Virus record (IMG/VR): IMGVR_UViG_3300020470_000147
Coordinates: 1 to 29,103 of that record
DNA length: 29,103 nt
Strand: one strand, 5' to 3'
Source: a virus
How positions within the stretch are numbered: position 1 is the stretch's first letter; each line of letters opens with the position of its first letter. Positions 6,934-17,330 of the stretch are shown here, in pieces. The translations under genes and the position numbers were made by a program. The notes below the pieces were generated by a model, which saw only the letters and a list, made by a program, of their open reading frames with translations, made no database searches and had not been told where the DNA came from.

Positions 6934-7854
6934 TTAATCTGTTGTAGTATTTATGTCTGCTTCTTCTATAATTGTTGATTTACCAGTTGTTGTATCTCCT
7001 TCTTCTATAACAACTTGATCAAATGTCTGAACAACACCTGTATTTACTTGTTCATTTATTGTTTCTGGAACTAAATATCCGTGAAATGTTAAATTAAAAT
7101 TAGTCTTAATCATTCTATCATTATCCGCCGTTAGTTCAGAAGCATCATCCCAACTATCCGTTGTTGTTCTAAATCTAAATCTGTTCTCTTCACCCCAATA
7201 CTTTTTATCGTGATAAATTACCTTTTCAACCAATGGATTCATATGTTCGGTGTATTCTGTCCATATAACACACTCATAACTTAATGTAATAAAATCTGGA
7301 ACTGCAGTAGTAACAAGTTCTTGTGGTGGAATATATCCATTAAGAACTGAAAAGTTATCGTATCTAAAATTTTGTGTATATTTCTTTTCTGCTACATATA
7401 CCAAATTTCTATTAAAATCATCTATCATCATTTGGTCATCTCTTGCTACAGCAGTTCTTCTGAACATAACTAATGGTAAAATAAGATTTCCTTTATTATC
7501 TCTAACAAATCCATCAACTTGCATTGATTTCCATCGTTCAGGATTTCCCCACATTAATGGAACATCAATTAAATCAGTTCCACCAGCTTCCTTAACTTGT
7601 GGTTTAATAACTTCTTTCCAATAATGAATAATAGCAGCATCTATATCATATAGTCCAATTGATATATTAGATGTATTATCATCTGGTGCTCCTGGACCAC
7701 CTCTTGATAATTGATTCGCTCTATTTACATTAGTTGATGGGTCAGGTGGAGCAACCGTAGTAATCAAAGGACTATTTTCTACCTTTTCAATAGCCTCTTC
7801 TTTATTCACTAAACTATTCAGTTCTTGTGCAGTTGGTTTTAATCTATTGGCCAC
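6934..7854 (-). CDS. 15: Tail terminator / proximal sheath stabiliser (gp15-like)
   Basis: A 306-aa protein starting at GTG (7854), with GGGGAG 6 nt upstream; the start lies inside the end of the gp14-like gene (11-nt overlap). The central part carries IDVPLMWGNPERW, then LPLVMFRRTAVARDD, then a TLSYECVIWTEYTEHMNPLV segment. This order (a VP..y...RW stretch, LP plus an Arg-containing strand, then a conserved helix ending in E) resembles gp15 and the related tail-completion proteins of T4-type phages. The gp13, gp14, gp15 gene order matches T4. In T4, gp15 caps the sheath and tube and joins the tail to the neck. The N-terminal 60 and C-terminal 35 residues are low-complexity and probably flexible. 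Family assignment rests on motif pattern plus order, not on a search. Confidence 0.7.
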   Translation of the reverse strand: MANRLKPTAQELNSLVNKEEAIEKVENSPLITTVAPPDPSTNVNRANQLSRGGPGAPDDNTSNISIGLYDIDAAIIHYWKEVIKPQVKEAGGTDLIDVPLMWGNPERWKSMQVDGFVRDNKGNLILPLVMFRRTAVARDDQMMIDDFNRNLVYVAEKKYTQNFRYDNFSVLNGYIPPQELVTTAVPDFITLSYECVIWTEYTEHMNPLVEKVIYHDKKYWGEENRFRFRTTTDSWDDASELTADNDRMIKTNFNLTFHGYLVPETINEQVNTGVVQTFDQVVIEEGDTTTGKSTIIEEADINTTTD

Positions 7855-8335
7855 TATGTGCTCCCCTTCTTATTTGATTATCAATATTTAATTTAGATAG
7901 TCGTGTTAGATGTGCAGTTGCTTGTAAATCGTGATTTAATTCTGTATTACCACCGACTAATAAATTTTCATTAATTGTATTAATCTCAAAAAATGCATAA
8001 TTCCATTCTACTATATCACCAATTTCTGGACGGAAATTCATTTTTGTTAAATATTGTCTTTGGAATGCAAATTTAACAACTTGGTCAGAAGAAGGACCAA
8101 ATTCATTAGTTTCAAATGTTAAATCATCGTGTTCAATGATTGATGGCATTCTTACACCATTTTCATAAACTTTTCCTGTATTAATTGAAGACTCTCCATA
8201 TAAATTAACCTCTGTATCCGAAGGATTAATCCTATAAATCGTAACATAAGTACCAATCACATCATCGATTAACTCTCTGTTTAGTCTTTCAACCAATACT
8301 TCATAATCTCTGTTTCCCCAATATAATCCTGACAT
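7844..8335 (-). CDS. 14: Neck protein (gp14-like)
   Basis: A 163-aa protein. It contains LYGESSINTGKVYENGVRMP, then EFGPSSDQVVKFAFQRQYL, then a FRPEIGDIVEWNYAFFEI segment, GGNTELNHDLQATAHLTRLS and KLNI. This series matches what I know of T4 gp14 (YGES, an efG...q.v.f block, vGDiiE.N..fyEI, and a final lSrlSKLNIE-like end). With gp13 it forms the neck that seals the packaged head and binds the tail. It is shorter than T4 gp14 (256 aa), lacking N-terminal sequence. It starts 5 nt after the gp13-like stop, with an AGGA site inside the end of that gene, and overlaps the next gene by 11 nt, so translational coupling is likely. Confidence 0.75.
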   Translation of the reverse strand: MSGLYWGNRDYEVLVERLNRELIDDVIGTYVTIYRINPSDTEVNLYGESSINTGKVYENGVRMPSIIEHDDLTFETNEFGPSSDQVVKFAFQRQYLTKMNFRPEIGDIVEWNYAFFEINTINENLLVGGNTELNHDLQATAHLTRLSKLNIDNQIRRGAHSGQ

Positions 8336-8340
8336 AGCTA

Positions 8341-9513
8341 TTATCCTGTATAAATTTTAGTTGGAACTTTTTTCAAGAGTTCCATTGCATGATCCGCTTC
8401 TGTTGCTTCTGACTCCATTATTTCCTGTGATGAAGCTAATTCTAACATCTCTGTTAATTGAGTAATCAATCTTTCTTGTTCTGCTATTGCTTCACTTCTT
8501 AAAGTTTCACCATCTAATGTAGTTTCGGCTCCTGGTATAGGAATAGAACCATATTTACTTCGTATCAAACCTAATAATTCTTTTACAAGTGCAAGTCCAA
8601 ATCTTCTTATCCATTGTTTTCCAGGGTCATTAATGTCTTTATATGCCATATTGTCATATCTAATATTTGAGAAATCCGATTGGACACTTTTCTGTCCTCC
8701 CTCACTTCCACTACCATATGCATCAAAGGTTTTCCATCTATCTTCTGTGTGAATATACTGAAAGTACATTCTGAAATTTGATTGTGGTAAAGGAAATACT
8801 CTTAATTTATTATTTATTAATTCAAATGTATATCCAGATTTTCTTACTTGATCGTTTAATTCAATTGCCTGTATTCGTAATAAATCTGCGTTTATTGGCA
8901 TCATAGTAAATGTAGTTGCTGGTGTCATATTACCCCAACCAAATTCACTAAACATATTTTGTGCCCCATAACCAGTTCCCACATATGGGTCAAAATATCT
9001 TGTAATAGCAGGTGTAGCTTCGTGGAATACTCTTTTGATTTCTATATCAGTTCCACTTGCAGATACTTGTGCCCATTCATTCAAGTCATATACTTGACTT
9101 CCACTTTTAACATTAACATATCCCTGTTTCCAATCAACCTTTCCACCAACTCCTGCTTCAGCTCCATAAAATTCTGAAACCGTAATTGCTCTTCCTAAAT
9201 CTGATACTAATTGATGTGTAAAATTAGATGATGTAGGAGCTCCTACTAATTTTGACATATTTTCTTTAATATTATATTGGTTAACATGCGATGAGTATTC
9301 AGTTATTGCCTCTTCAAAACAAGCATAAAATGAACCAGAAGGTAATTCAATTTGAATTACTGGATATCCAAGTTTTTGTGCACACCAATCTGCAAATTTT
9401 GGACCTTCCGATTGAAATTCGCTATCATTATCGTAAAATCCATATGGTGTGGCTCCTTGAATACTTCCACCACTACCACTCCAAAATGTTATATTATCAT
9501 ATTTTCCTGACAT
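8341..9513 (-). CDS. 13: Neck protein (gp13-like)
   Basis: A 390-aa protein. Residues about 43-78 (WCAQKLGYPVIQIELPSGSF and following YACFEEAITEYSSH) match the start of T4-type gp13 proteins, which have a LGxPxIxVEL stretch followed by a Tyr/Cys-containing helix and an A.eeY motif. The middle is beta-rich with aromatic residues, and the end is helical and acidic. T4 gp13 is 309 aa; this one has a glycine-rich N-terminal extension (GSGGSIQGATPYGFYDN) and extra central sequence. gp13 is a head-completion neck protein that binds the portal vertex. The start has GGAG 7 nt upstream. The genes after it (gp14-, gp15-like) match the T4 neck order. It could also be called a conserved virion structural protein. 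Confidence 0.65.
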   Translation of the reverse strand: MSGKYDNITFWSGSGGSIQGATPYGFYDNDSEFQSEGPKFADWCAQKLGYPVIQIELPSGSFYACFEEAITEYSSHVNQYNIKENMSKLVGAPTSSNFTHQLVSDLGRAITVSEFYGAEAGVGGKVDWKQGYVNVKSGSQVYDLNEWAQVSASGTDIEIKRVFHEATPAITRYFDPYVGTGYGAQNMFSEFGWGNMTPATTFTMMPINADLLRIQAIELNDQVRKSGYTFELINNKLRVFPLPQSNFRMYFQYIHTEDRWKTFDAYGSGSEGGQKSVQSDFSNIRYDNMAYKDINDPGKQWIRRFGLALVKELLGLIRSKYGSIPIPGAETTLDGETLRSEAIAEQERLITQLTEMLELASSQEIMESEATEADHAMELLKKVPTKIYTG

Positions 9514-9542
9514 TAATTAACTCCATTTATACCCTTATATTA

Positions 9543-9549
9543 ATAAATA
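9543..9549 (-). promoter_or_regulatory. Intergenic TATTTAT element upstream of the gp13-like gene
   Basis: Sense TTACTATTTATTAATATA, 30 nt before the start at 9513. It is the weakest match of the seven (C before TATTTAT). A sense TATAAATG, one base from the T4 late core, lies at 9524-9531, but it overlaps the ribosome binding site. Confidence 0.3.
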
Positions 9550-9582
9550 GTAAAAATTGTAACATAGATTAGAAAAAAAATG

Positions 9583-10365
9583 TTAAGATCCACCACCTGG
9601 ACCACCAAGACTTTTTCGTTTGAGAGTTAGTACCATTGATTGAGAATATGTTGGATAAGCTCTCGTTGCTTCAAATATATTTCTTTTTCTATAATCATAA
9701 TTAAAAACATCTACAAATGATACGCTAAGTTCTCCATTATAGATATGTGAAGTAGAACCACCTGGACCTACAAACTGTAATCCACATATGTACCCTTGAT
9801 TATCCCATTCATTGAGAGGTGCATTATATTCAGCTGCTGAAGCTGAATTAAATGTTACATAATCAGCGAAGGTATTTCCACTAAATCCTGTATCATTATC
9901 TGTATCTGTTATTTTCCAAATTTCTGTGGAATTGGCTTGTTTTGCAAAATTTTGCCATCTATTAGCTATCTTATGAAAATAAGAACCAGTATTTTGAAAG
10001 TTAAATGACCCAGTTACGACTCTTATAGTACCTTGAACAAGAATCACATCTTCTCTACTTTCCACCAAACTCTGTGAAAATGTATTTGATGGATCTCCGT
10101 CAATACCATCTATTGCTCCAGAAACTTCTGCATAAAAATCAGATATTTTTATTTCAGGATTTCTTTGTCCAAAAGCTAAAGCTGCATTTGGGTCCCCACC
10201 AATACAACGATGAAGACTACACGAAATTCCAGCATTACCTATTGGGTCCTGCCTGAAATTGGCGATTGATTCACTCTCAGCCAGAAGAGAACCACCCTTT
10301 GTATATTGTCCAGTGGCTGCACCTAAATCACCAAGACTTAAATTATTTCTTCTGATGGTAGGCAT
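9583..10365 (-). CDS. Unknown virion protein downstream of the S74 fibre
   Basis: A 260-aa protein beginning MPTIRRNNLSLGDLGAATGQ and ending in a glycine-rich KSLGGPGGGS tail. It is Ser/Thr/Asn/aromatic-rich with no signal peptide or membrane segment and looks mostly beta. Its ATG shares one base with the TAA of the fibre gene (TAATG), and GGGGA lies upstream, so translation is probably coupled to the fibre. A segment near the middle (FNFQNTGSYFHKIANRWQNF) and YNGELSVSFVDVFNYDYRKR near the end look like folded domain sequence. I do not recognise the family. Position suggests a fibre-associated adaptor, a collar/whisker protein or a neck decoration, but nothing in the sequence decides this. 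Confidence 0.75.
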   Translation of the reverse strand: MPTIRRNNLSLGDLGAATGQYTKGGSLLAESESIANFRQDPIGNAGISCSLHRCIGGDPNAALAFGQRNPEIKISDFYAEVSGAIDGIDGDPSNTFSQSLVESREDVILVQGTIRVVTGSFNFQNTGSYFHKIANRWQNFAKQANSTEIWKITDTDNDTGFSGNTFADYVTFNSASAAEYNAPLNEWDNQGYICGLQFVGPGGSTSHIYNGELSVSFVDVFNYDYRKRNIFEATRAYPTYSQSMVLTLKRKSLGGPGGGS

Positions 10366-10673
10366 TAGCTATCCCCTTTTAATTTTTCAACCTCGTCTTT
10401 CAATTCATCAATCTGTTTTTGTTGTTCCTTAACAGATTCTATTAATAACCCAACCAATCTATCGTGTCTAACACCAAGATATCCATTATGATTTGTTCTA
10501 ACTAATTCAGGTAATACTTTCTGAACATCTTGTGCTATGATTCCACTATCACTTGTTCCTTCTGGATATGTTGTTTGATTACTACCCCAATTATATCTAA
10601 CACCTCTTAATTGTTGAACTTTATCAATTGGATTTTCAATTGTTTTAATATTATATTTTAAGTTTTCATCTGA
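10365..10673 (-). other. Peptidase-S74 autocleaving chaperone domain of the fibre
   Basis: It encodes the C-terminal 102 residues, starting at the Ser of SDENLK. By family knowledge the chain is cut just before this Ser, with the Lys five residues later as the second catalytic residue. The final 25 residues form a trimeric-type coiled coil. After maturation this piece would be absent from the virion. Confidence 0.8.
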
Positions 10674-13600
10674 TGAATAATAAGCTACAACATCACCTGC
10701 AGAATTTATATCACTTCCAGATATAGTTCCGACTGTATGAAAGTCTGCCATTGGGTCAATTGTATTGACACCCACCTTTCCAGTTGCACCTTTAATAATC
10801 ATATGAGTATTTATTGTCGCATCGGTTCTACTACCAAATACTCCAAAGTGCATATCATCTTGATCGTCCCAACCAAGACACATATCATCATCTGTAGCTT
10901 CTACACCCAATCTAACAAATCTTGTAGAGCTTTCTTCTATTAAAAGTTGAGGATTACTTTCAGATACTATATGAAGAAATTGATCAGGAGTATTTGTTCC
11001 TATACCTACCCAACCTTTAGGTGTAATAGCTAATCTATCATTAACTTTATAATTTGCAAATGCACCTTCACCAGTTCCAAATCTCAATGAAGCTTCAGTC
11101 TGTGTTACACTACCTTGAGATGTTCTAACTGACCTTATATAATTTGAAACCATATTTGGATTAATATCTGGTTGATTTGTATTAGTTAAAAATCCAATAC
11201 CAGCAAATGTTCCTTCATTACTACTTTGGTTATGTATAACCATACCATAATTGTTATATGATGAAGAAACATCACCACTTAAAAATCCAGAACGAACTTG
11301 TAGTGAAGAACTTATTTTATTTCCATATTCTCTATCTGCTGCTTGTCCATTTTCTGGGAATCCATATCCACCTACTATAACTTGTTTATCAGAACGAACT
11401 AATCTACTAGCACTTACTGTTGATGAACTTATATTTGAATTTGCCCATAAACCACCAAAAACTTGTAATCTATGTCCTCTCTTGTCAGTAACATCTTTAT
11501 CTTGAGCAGTTCCGTGATTTTGAATAGTATCTGAACCTACTACTAATGAACCAGATTGATCAAAACCACGCATTGAAAAGTTGTTATTAGTTGCAAATGC
11601 TATATCAGAGTTCAAATAATTAGAATCAACACCAGTGAAATTTTCTATTGTAAAACATCCGTCAGTATCTTGTTGTAAAGAAGTACCCCAACCATTGTTG
11701 TTCCCTTCAATTGTCAATGTTGCAGCTGATGGAGATTTGATATGTATATTATCAGTAGCTTTAATGATTGAACCTCTAACTATTCCACTTGAACTTACAT
11801 AACTTGCAGTTATAGCTCCACCTATATTTAAATCTTTACTACCAGTTATATTACCACCGAATGAACCACTTCCAATAGAATAAAAATCTCCTGTGGTAAT
11901 TAAATCACCAATTGCTTGAACTTTACTATGATTGTTGTTTCCAGTTGTTCCACCAAGAATCACAGGAAAACTACCTGGGTCAATAAAATTACTTCTTCCA
12001 CTTCCTAAATCAACTTTAGGTGTTGATGTACTTCTTAATATTAATCTTCCCGCTGTTGCACCATTATTAGATATTTCCCAAACACGCTGAGCAGAACCAT
12101 TATTACCTGTTCCAAATATAGTTGCAGAATAGTTACTACTTGCATCTGAACTAGCTGATATTATTCCATAATTTTTACCCCATTCTTGTGATGCAAATGT
12201 TGAATGGTCAGCTACATATAATTTTCCAGAGATATTAGTATTACCACCTATACTTGCAAATGAAGATGTAATACCACGCGAAACATTTATACTTCCAGTA
12301 ATAGTATGTTTATTGTCATCTGTATGTCCAATATCTACTCTTGAAGATGAAAGATATAAGTTTGATAATATATTATCATAATCTCCAACACCTTGACCAG
12401 TTTGTATTTTAATTTCACCACCTTTAAAATCATCACCAGCTTCTTCCGTAACGCCGTCAGAACCTAATATCCATATACCTTTACCGAAACCTGAATTATT
12501 TTTTGTGTGTATTTTAGTATAACTTGTATCACCACTTGCTGTAGGTAGAAGTACTATATCACCTTGTGCTAAAGTTATATTACCTTTATGTTGATTAAAA
12601 CTTCCAGTATTAGTAAGTCCTTCTCTGAAATTACCACCACCTCCATAAACATTTAATGCAAATCCATCGTGATATCTATTACCATCATTACTTGAATGAT
12701 GACTATCTGGTGGATTTATAACTACTCTATGTTTAGGACTTCCATTAGATCCACCTAAATATATTTCACCATCTCCGTATCTACTTGGTTGTATAAAAAT
12801 GTAATTTGCATTGGCAGAAGGAGGATTGGCCTCTACATTTCCACCAATAACTTCTTCATTACCAATTGTTATGTCTAATTGTTCTAATTGAGTTTGTATT
12901 TTAGTTTTATTACCAAAATCTATAACTCTGTTTCCTTTCATATCTCCTTGTGCAGCTCCAATATCCTCTGCAAATTTAATTCCACCACTACCACTTATTA
13001 TAAGTCCGTGACCGTCATTGGCTTCACTATTATTTCCTACTATTAAACTTCCAGAAGGAACTTTAACTTCATTGTATAAGGTATTAATACCATTAACATC
13101 AAACCCAGCATCTTGTATCATAAATAAAGATCTTGGTCTGGTATTTCCACCTCCAGCATCTGTTATAAATTCAAATCTTCCTGTTTCTGATACATCTCTT
13201 ACAAAAGCTATTCTTCCATCTGCGTTATTTACTCTGAAATCAACTGCTGAATATGCACCTTGTAGTGAGTTGGAATTATTAATAAATAATGAACTTGCTC
13301 TATGATTTGTACCCCAAAATGAATTACTATATACATCATCAAGGATAGATGAAAAATGGATTCCAAGTTGTCCTTTTATGGTTGTGTGACTTCCAAGTCC
13401 AGTTTGTACAGAACCATCAGAAAGAACAGATAATGCAGTATCTCCTGTTTGAGTAGAATTGGGTCCAGTTGCTGCTTGAGGGAAATTACTATTAACAATC
13501 ATATTAATATCTTTACCATTTCCTGCTTGTATCTCCATATCATATGAACCTTGATTTAACCCAACACTTCCAGAACCTCCACCATTTGTAGTTCCATCTT

Positions 13601-16600
13601 CTTGAACTGCACTTGACCAAAACCACAATCTTGGATGTTTAGAATCTTGTGTTTGGATAACCATATTTGAACCCTTTAAACCAACATCGAAAAAGGTATC
13701 GGTAGTTGGAACATAACCAATTCCAATTTTTCCTTTAGAATGATAAAGATTAGTAAGTTGACTACTACCAATTCTAATTACTTGATTTGTGTTTGCTTCT
13801 GTATATCTTCCAATATTAAGATACTTATTTCCAAGAGTATTAGTACCAATATCTATCGAACCTTTTTGTGCAGTAGTATCTATATCAATAGACATAGAAC
13901 TTTTTGCTAATATTTGTGATTTAAATGCTGTTCCATCACCTTGAGGAGTACCCCATAAATTTATATCACCACTTGCACTTATATTACCACCTACTGTTAA
14001 TCCAGTAGCTAAATCTGTTCCATCATTCCAATATGAACTATCAGTTTTACCTTTTGTATGATTTATACCAACATTTCCTTTTTCATCTACAACCATACCT
14101 ATATATTTGATACCTGTATTGAAGTCATCTGTTGTTCCAAATAATAATTTTGTACCATAATTACTATAATGTGCTCCAATTCCAGCTAAATTTCTTGGAT
14201 AGGTATGATAATCTCTTCCAGAAAATCCAATTTGAGTTATATTATTATTATCAGATTTTCCTATTAATCGTATTCCTTGTTTATTATCACCTATAAAATC
14301 TGTAAGAGTATGATTAGACATTACTGATAATTCAGTTTCAGGGTGTGGATTAATACCAATTCCAACTTCACCACTTGATGAGATGTTAAGATTTGTTGAA
14401 CCCATAGCATTATCAAATCCAAGTGACATATGTTTAGCTGATCCATCTATACCCCAATATGTTGTATCAACATTATCACCAACACTAATTAGTGCATCGT
14501 TATCAGATGAAGCAAATCTAGCAATTTCATTTGTTGTTCCACTATTTACAGTAAGTTTATAACCTGGACTTGTTGTTCCGATACCGACATTTCCACCATT
14601 AGTTCCATCTAATATTAAATCACCATCAGCTTGTAATTCTAATTCAGCTCCACCCGTTCCAACATAACTTATTAAAAAGTTACTATCGTTATTATTATCA
14701 GTAAAATACATTTTAACATCATCATATGCATTTTCAAACATTAAACCACTTGTATTACCACCAGTTCCATTTATGGTTAATAATGATGCTGGAACAGCTG
14801 TTCCAATACCTATCCTACCATCATTCACCATTGAAAGTCTTGAATGGAAAGTTCTACCAGAACCATCACTAGCAGAGTGTTCAGATTGAATATGATATCG
14901 TAATAACGAATCATTACTTCCACTTGATACAATAGTATTAAGAATCCCTCCTTGAAGATTAACAGTTCCACGAGCATCAACTCTATCTTGGGAATATCCT
15001 TTTGTCTTAATATTAATTGAATCTGAACCATCATCATCTACTATAAGATTTAATGAACTTGCTGTTCCATCTATTTCAGAATAAATTTCAACATTATCGT
15101 TAATTCCAGAACCAAATATAATCTTTGACTTTGCGTTACTTCTATGTCCAACATATATATTACCACTTGAACTTACATCACCAACGACAGTTAATGATGC
15201 ATTAGACATTTCAGTAAAAGTTGGAGAAGTTATATCATCTCCAACTTTAATCTTACCTCCAACTCTTATAATATCAGCTATATAAGCATCATCCATAGAA
15301 GTTAAGTGTTCTGCACTTATATTTCCACTTGCACTAACATCACCACCAAGATGGATATCATATGGTCCAGTTAAATCAACATCTCCTAATCCAATTTTTG
15401 AACCACTTAAAACAAGAGATGGAGTTACACCACCGAAAGTAGAATTACCGTGTGCAAAGTAAAGAGGTTTATTTAAACCAGCTTGTATTAAACCACCACC
15501 CTTATTATCATTAAGTGATTTATCAATACCTATCATTAACGAACCTTGATTACTTTTACGAATTTGAATATATTGGTCTTCTAACGCTGTAGTTCCAAAT
15601 TCTGCTATTTTTCCACTACCAGAAACATTAAGAGAACCAGTAAATGAATGTATATCATCAGTAGAATCACCAAATGTAGTATCACCCGATGAATATAATA
15701 TTGATGAAGAGTTATATGTATTTTGATATTGAGTTGCCATTACAATACCTTCAACATGCACATCACCACTTGCAGATATTGCAACAGATTCTCCAGCTAT
15801 TTTAGTAACCGTAAGTGCCGCGTCTGTAGTTTGAGTACCTCCTACTGCAACTTTACCACCCTTTGTTTGTAATGCTGGTGTTGAAGAATTTCCATATATT
15901 GTAACAGTTCCACTACTCCAACCACTTTGTCTTCCCATATAGATATGGTCTGTTTGTGATGTTCCTAAATTAAGATTGGCTCCTGGTATAATAGTTAAAC
16001 TATCTTCACCAGCAGTTTTTATATCTCTATCACCATCAAATATAATATTTCCACTTGAACTTATAGGTATAGAAGTAACTATTAAAGCGTTATTATCTAA
16101 TGTAGTTGTATTTCTTACTAATACTCCATCTTCATTATCAGTTAATATTCCTCTCTTTAAAGTACCACCAGCTCCTATAATTTCAGTAATATCTAAATTT
16201 ATTGTTTTTGCAGCTGAACCATCAAATGTTGTACCTGAATTTAAATCAACACCAGTTCCTGCAGTTAATGAATTAGTAGTTGTTCCAATAGTTGTTGAAT
16301 TAAATGCGTTATCACCTAATTCTCTCGTTCCAACAATATTAGAACCATTTATCAGAAGAGCTGTCTTTTCAGAACCTTGAGTTGATAATCCATCTAATTG
16401 AAGTCCACTTCTACCAATTATATTTCCATCAACATCGATGAGACTCGCGGATACATAACCACTTGAACTCAAAGTATTTACATTAAGATTAACACTTGGA
16501 ATAGTTAGAGTATTAAATACACCTTCATTTGCATATAATGTTCCAGAAGCAGTAATAGCTGAAGCACTTAAATCACCTGTTATGTTCAATGAACCTTCTG

Positions 16601-17291
16601 CTCCACCACTACCACCAAGAATTAAACTTTTTGCTATTATATTTCCACTTGCAGATATATCATTACTTGCTGAAATACTACCTTCCATATTCAAATTACT
16701 ACCCGATAAGGTTAGTCTTAAATCATTTTCTGATTCAAATTTTATTTGACCAGCTGGTCTTATTCTTATATCTCCCACAGAATTATAGAACATATTTCCA
16801 GCAGATTCACCTATATAATTATTCCCAGTTCCATTTGCTAAATTTGAAGGATTAAATATAATTTTTTTAGAAGGTGCTATACCATAATGTCCACTTGCAC
16901 TTATATTTCCTTCTACATCTAAATTTGTTGCGGGATTTGTTTTTCCGATTCCTATTCTTGCATCTTTACCAGAACCATCGTAACCACTTTTTGATATTGT
17001 CAATAATATATCACCAGTTGTTGTATTTGAACCACTATTAAATTCAAACGCACCATCAACTGCTCTGAAAGCTATTTCTTGATTTGGTTGGGAAGAAAGT
17101 TGGCCAAATCTAATATATTTTTTGGGAGGTATATAAAACCCTTCACTTGAACTTATAGCCCCATCAATGTTTAAACCAACTACTTGTGGACTTGTTGTAT
17201 TGATACCCACTCTATCCACTGCTGTATAAAGAACGCTTTCACTTACAATAAGTCCGTGTTTTATTTTAAATTTTTTACTTGCTTTTGACAT
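10365..17291 (-). CDS. Giant fibre protein with C-terminal peptidase-S74 chaperone
   Basis: About 2308 aa. The frame opens at a GTG (17306), but the ATG at 17291 has GGAG about 9 nt upstream and is the better start (MSKASKKFKIKHGL). The protein is built from at least ten shaft modules of the form VGIGTTSP..xLxVxGNISASG, joined by Ser/Asn/Gly-rich linkers. The C-terminus (about the last 100 residues) is an intramolecular chaperone of the endosialidase type (peptidase S74): SDENLK carries the Ser (about residue 2207) and Lys five residues later that form the autocleavage dyad. Next come RGVRYNW and SGIIAQDVQKVLPELV, and then a heptad coiled coil (ESVKEQQKQIDELKDEVEKL). Such domains trimerise the fibre and then cut themselves off. 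The receptor-binding part cannot be located by eye. Confidence 0.85.
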   Translation of the reverse strand: MSKASKKFKIKHGLIVSESVLYTAVDRVGINTTSPQVVGLNIDGAISSSEGFYIPPKKYIRFGQLSSQPNQEIAFRAVDGAFEFNSGSNTTTGDILLTISKSGYDGSGKDARIGIGKTNPATNLDVEGNISASGHYGIAPSKKIIFNPSNLANGTGNNYIGESAGNMFYNSVGDIRIRPAGQIKFESENDLRLTLSGSNLNMEGSISASNDISASGNIIAKSLILGGSGGAEGSLNITGDLSASAITASGTLYANEGVFNTLTIPSVNLNVNTLSSSGYVSASLIDVDGNIIGRSGLQLDGLSTQGSEKTALLINGSNIVGTRELGDNAFNSTTIGTTTNSLTAGTGVDLNSGTTFDGSAAKTINLDITEIIGAGGTLKRGILTDNEDGVLVRNTTTLDNNALIVTSIPISSSGNIIFDGDRDIKTAGEDSLTIIPGANLNLGTSQTDHIYMGRQSGWSSGTVTIYGNSSTPALQTKGGKVAVGGTQTTDAALTVTKIAGESVAISASGDVHVEGIVMATQYQNTYNSSSILYSSGDTTFGDSTDDIHSFTGSLNVSGSGKIAEFGTTALEDQYIQIRKSNQGSLMIGIDKSLNDNKGGGLIQAGLNKPLYFAHGNSTFGGVTPSLVLSGSKIGLGDVDLTGPYDIHLGGDVSASGNISAEHLTSMDDAYIADIIRVGGKIKVGDDITSPTFTEMSNASLTVVGDVSSSGNIYVGHRSNAKSKIIFGSGINDNVEIYSEIDGTASSLNLIVDDDGSDSINIKTKGYSQDRVDARGTVNLQGGILNTIVSSGSNDSLLRYHIQSEHSASDGSGRTFHSRLSMVNDGRIGIGTAVPASLLTINGTGGNTSGLMFENAYDDVKMYFTDNNNDSNFLISYVGTGGAELELQADGDLILDGTNGGNVGIGTTSPGYKLTVNSGTTNEIARFASSDNDALISVGDNVDTTYWGIDGSAKHMSLGFDNAMGSTNLNISSSGEVGIGINPHPETELSVMSNHTLTDFIGDNKQGIRLIGKSDNNNITQIGFSGRDYHTYPRNLAGIGAHYSNYGTKLLFGTTDDFNTGIKYIGMVVDEKGNVGINHTKGKTDSSYWNDGTDLATGLTVGGNISASGDINLWGTPQGDGTAFKSQILAKSSMSIDIDTTAQKGSIDIGTNTLGNKYLNIGRYTEANTNQVIRIGSSQLTNLYHSKGKIGIGYVPTTDTFFDVGLKGSNMVIQTQDSKHPRLWFWSSAVQEDGTTNGGGSGSVGLNQGSYDMEIQAGNGKDINMIVNSNFPQAATGPNSTQTGDTALSVLSDGSVQTGLGSHTTIKGQLGIHFSSILDDVYSNSFWGTNHRASSLFINNSNSLQGAYSAVDFRVNNADGRIAFVRDVSETGRFEFITDAGGGNTRPRSLFMIQDAGFDVNGINTLYNEVKVPSGSLIVGNNSEANDGHGLIISGSGGIKFAEDIGAAQGDMKGNRVIDFGNKTKIQTQLEQLDITIGNEEVIGGNVEANPPSANANYIFIQPSRYGDGEIYLGGSNGSPKHRVVINPPDSHHSSNDGNRYHDGFALNVYGGGGNFREGLTNTGSFNQHKGNITLAQGDIVLLPTASGDTSYTKIHTKNNSGFGKGIWILGSDGVTEEAGDDFKGGEIKIQTGQGVGDYDNILSNLYLSSSRVDIGHTDDNKHTITGSINVSRGITSSFASIGGNTNISGKLYVADHSTFASQEWGKNYGIISASSDASSNYSATIFGTGNNGSAQRVWEISNNGATAGRLILRSTSTPKVDLGSGRSNFIDPGSFPVILGGTTGNNNHSKVQAIGDLITTGDFYSIGSGSFGGNITGSKDLNIGGAITASYVSSSGIVRGSIIKATDNIHIKSPSAATLTIEGNNNGWGTSLQQDTDGCFTIENFTGVDSNYLNSDIAFATNNNFSMRGFDQSGSLVVGSDTIQNHGTAQDKDVTDKRGHRLQVFGGLWANSNISSSTVSASRLVRSDKQVIVGGYGFPENGQAADREYGNKISSSLQVRSGFLSGDVSSSYNNYGMVIHNQSSNEGTFAGIGFLTNTNQPDINPNMVSNYIRSVRTSQGSVTQTEASLRFGTGEGAFANYKVNDRLAITPKGWVGIGTNTPDQFLHIVSESNPQLLIEESSTRFVRLGVEATDDDMCLGWDDQDDMHFGVFGSRTDATINTHMIIKGATGKVGVNTIDPMADFHTVGTISGSDINSAGDVVAYYSSDENLKYNIKTIENPIDKVQQLRGVRYNWGSNQTTYPEGTSDSGIIAQDVQKVLPELVRTNHNGYLGVRHDRLVGLLIESVKEQQKQIDELKDEVEKLKGDS
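15620..15730 (-). repeat. YSSG-TTFGDS-DDIHSFTGSLNVS module in the S74 fibre
   Basis: It encodes ILYSSGDTTFGDSTDDIHSF followed by TGSLNVSGS, at about residues 520-557. Related copies in the 2891-aa fibre are at about 21790-21890 (YASGSNKLGDSPDDIHSFSG) and 19150-19260 (YSEGNTQFGDDLTDTHQFTG). All three follow a Ser-rich xTSSS stretch and lead into a new shaft block. Confidence 0.7.
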
Positions 17292-17330
17292 AGCTTCACT
17301 CTCCACTATTCATTGTTATTATTAATTTTG

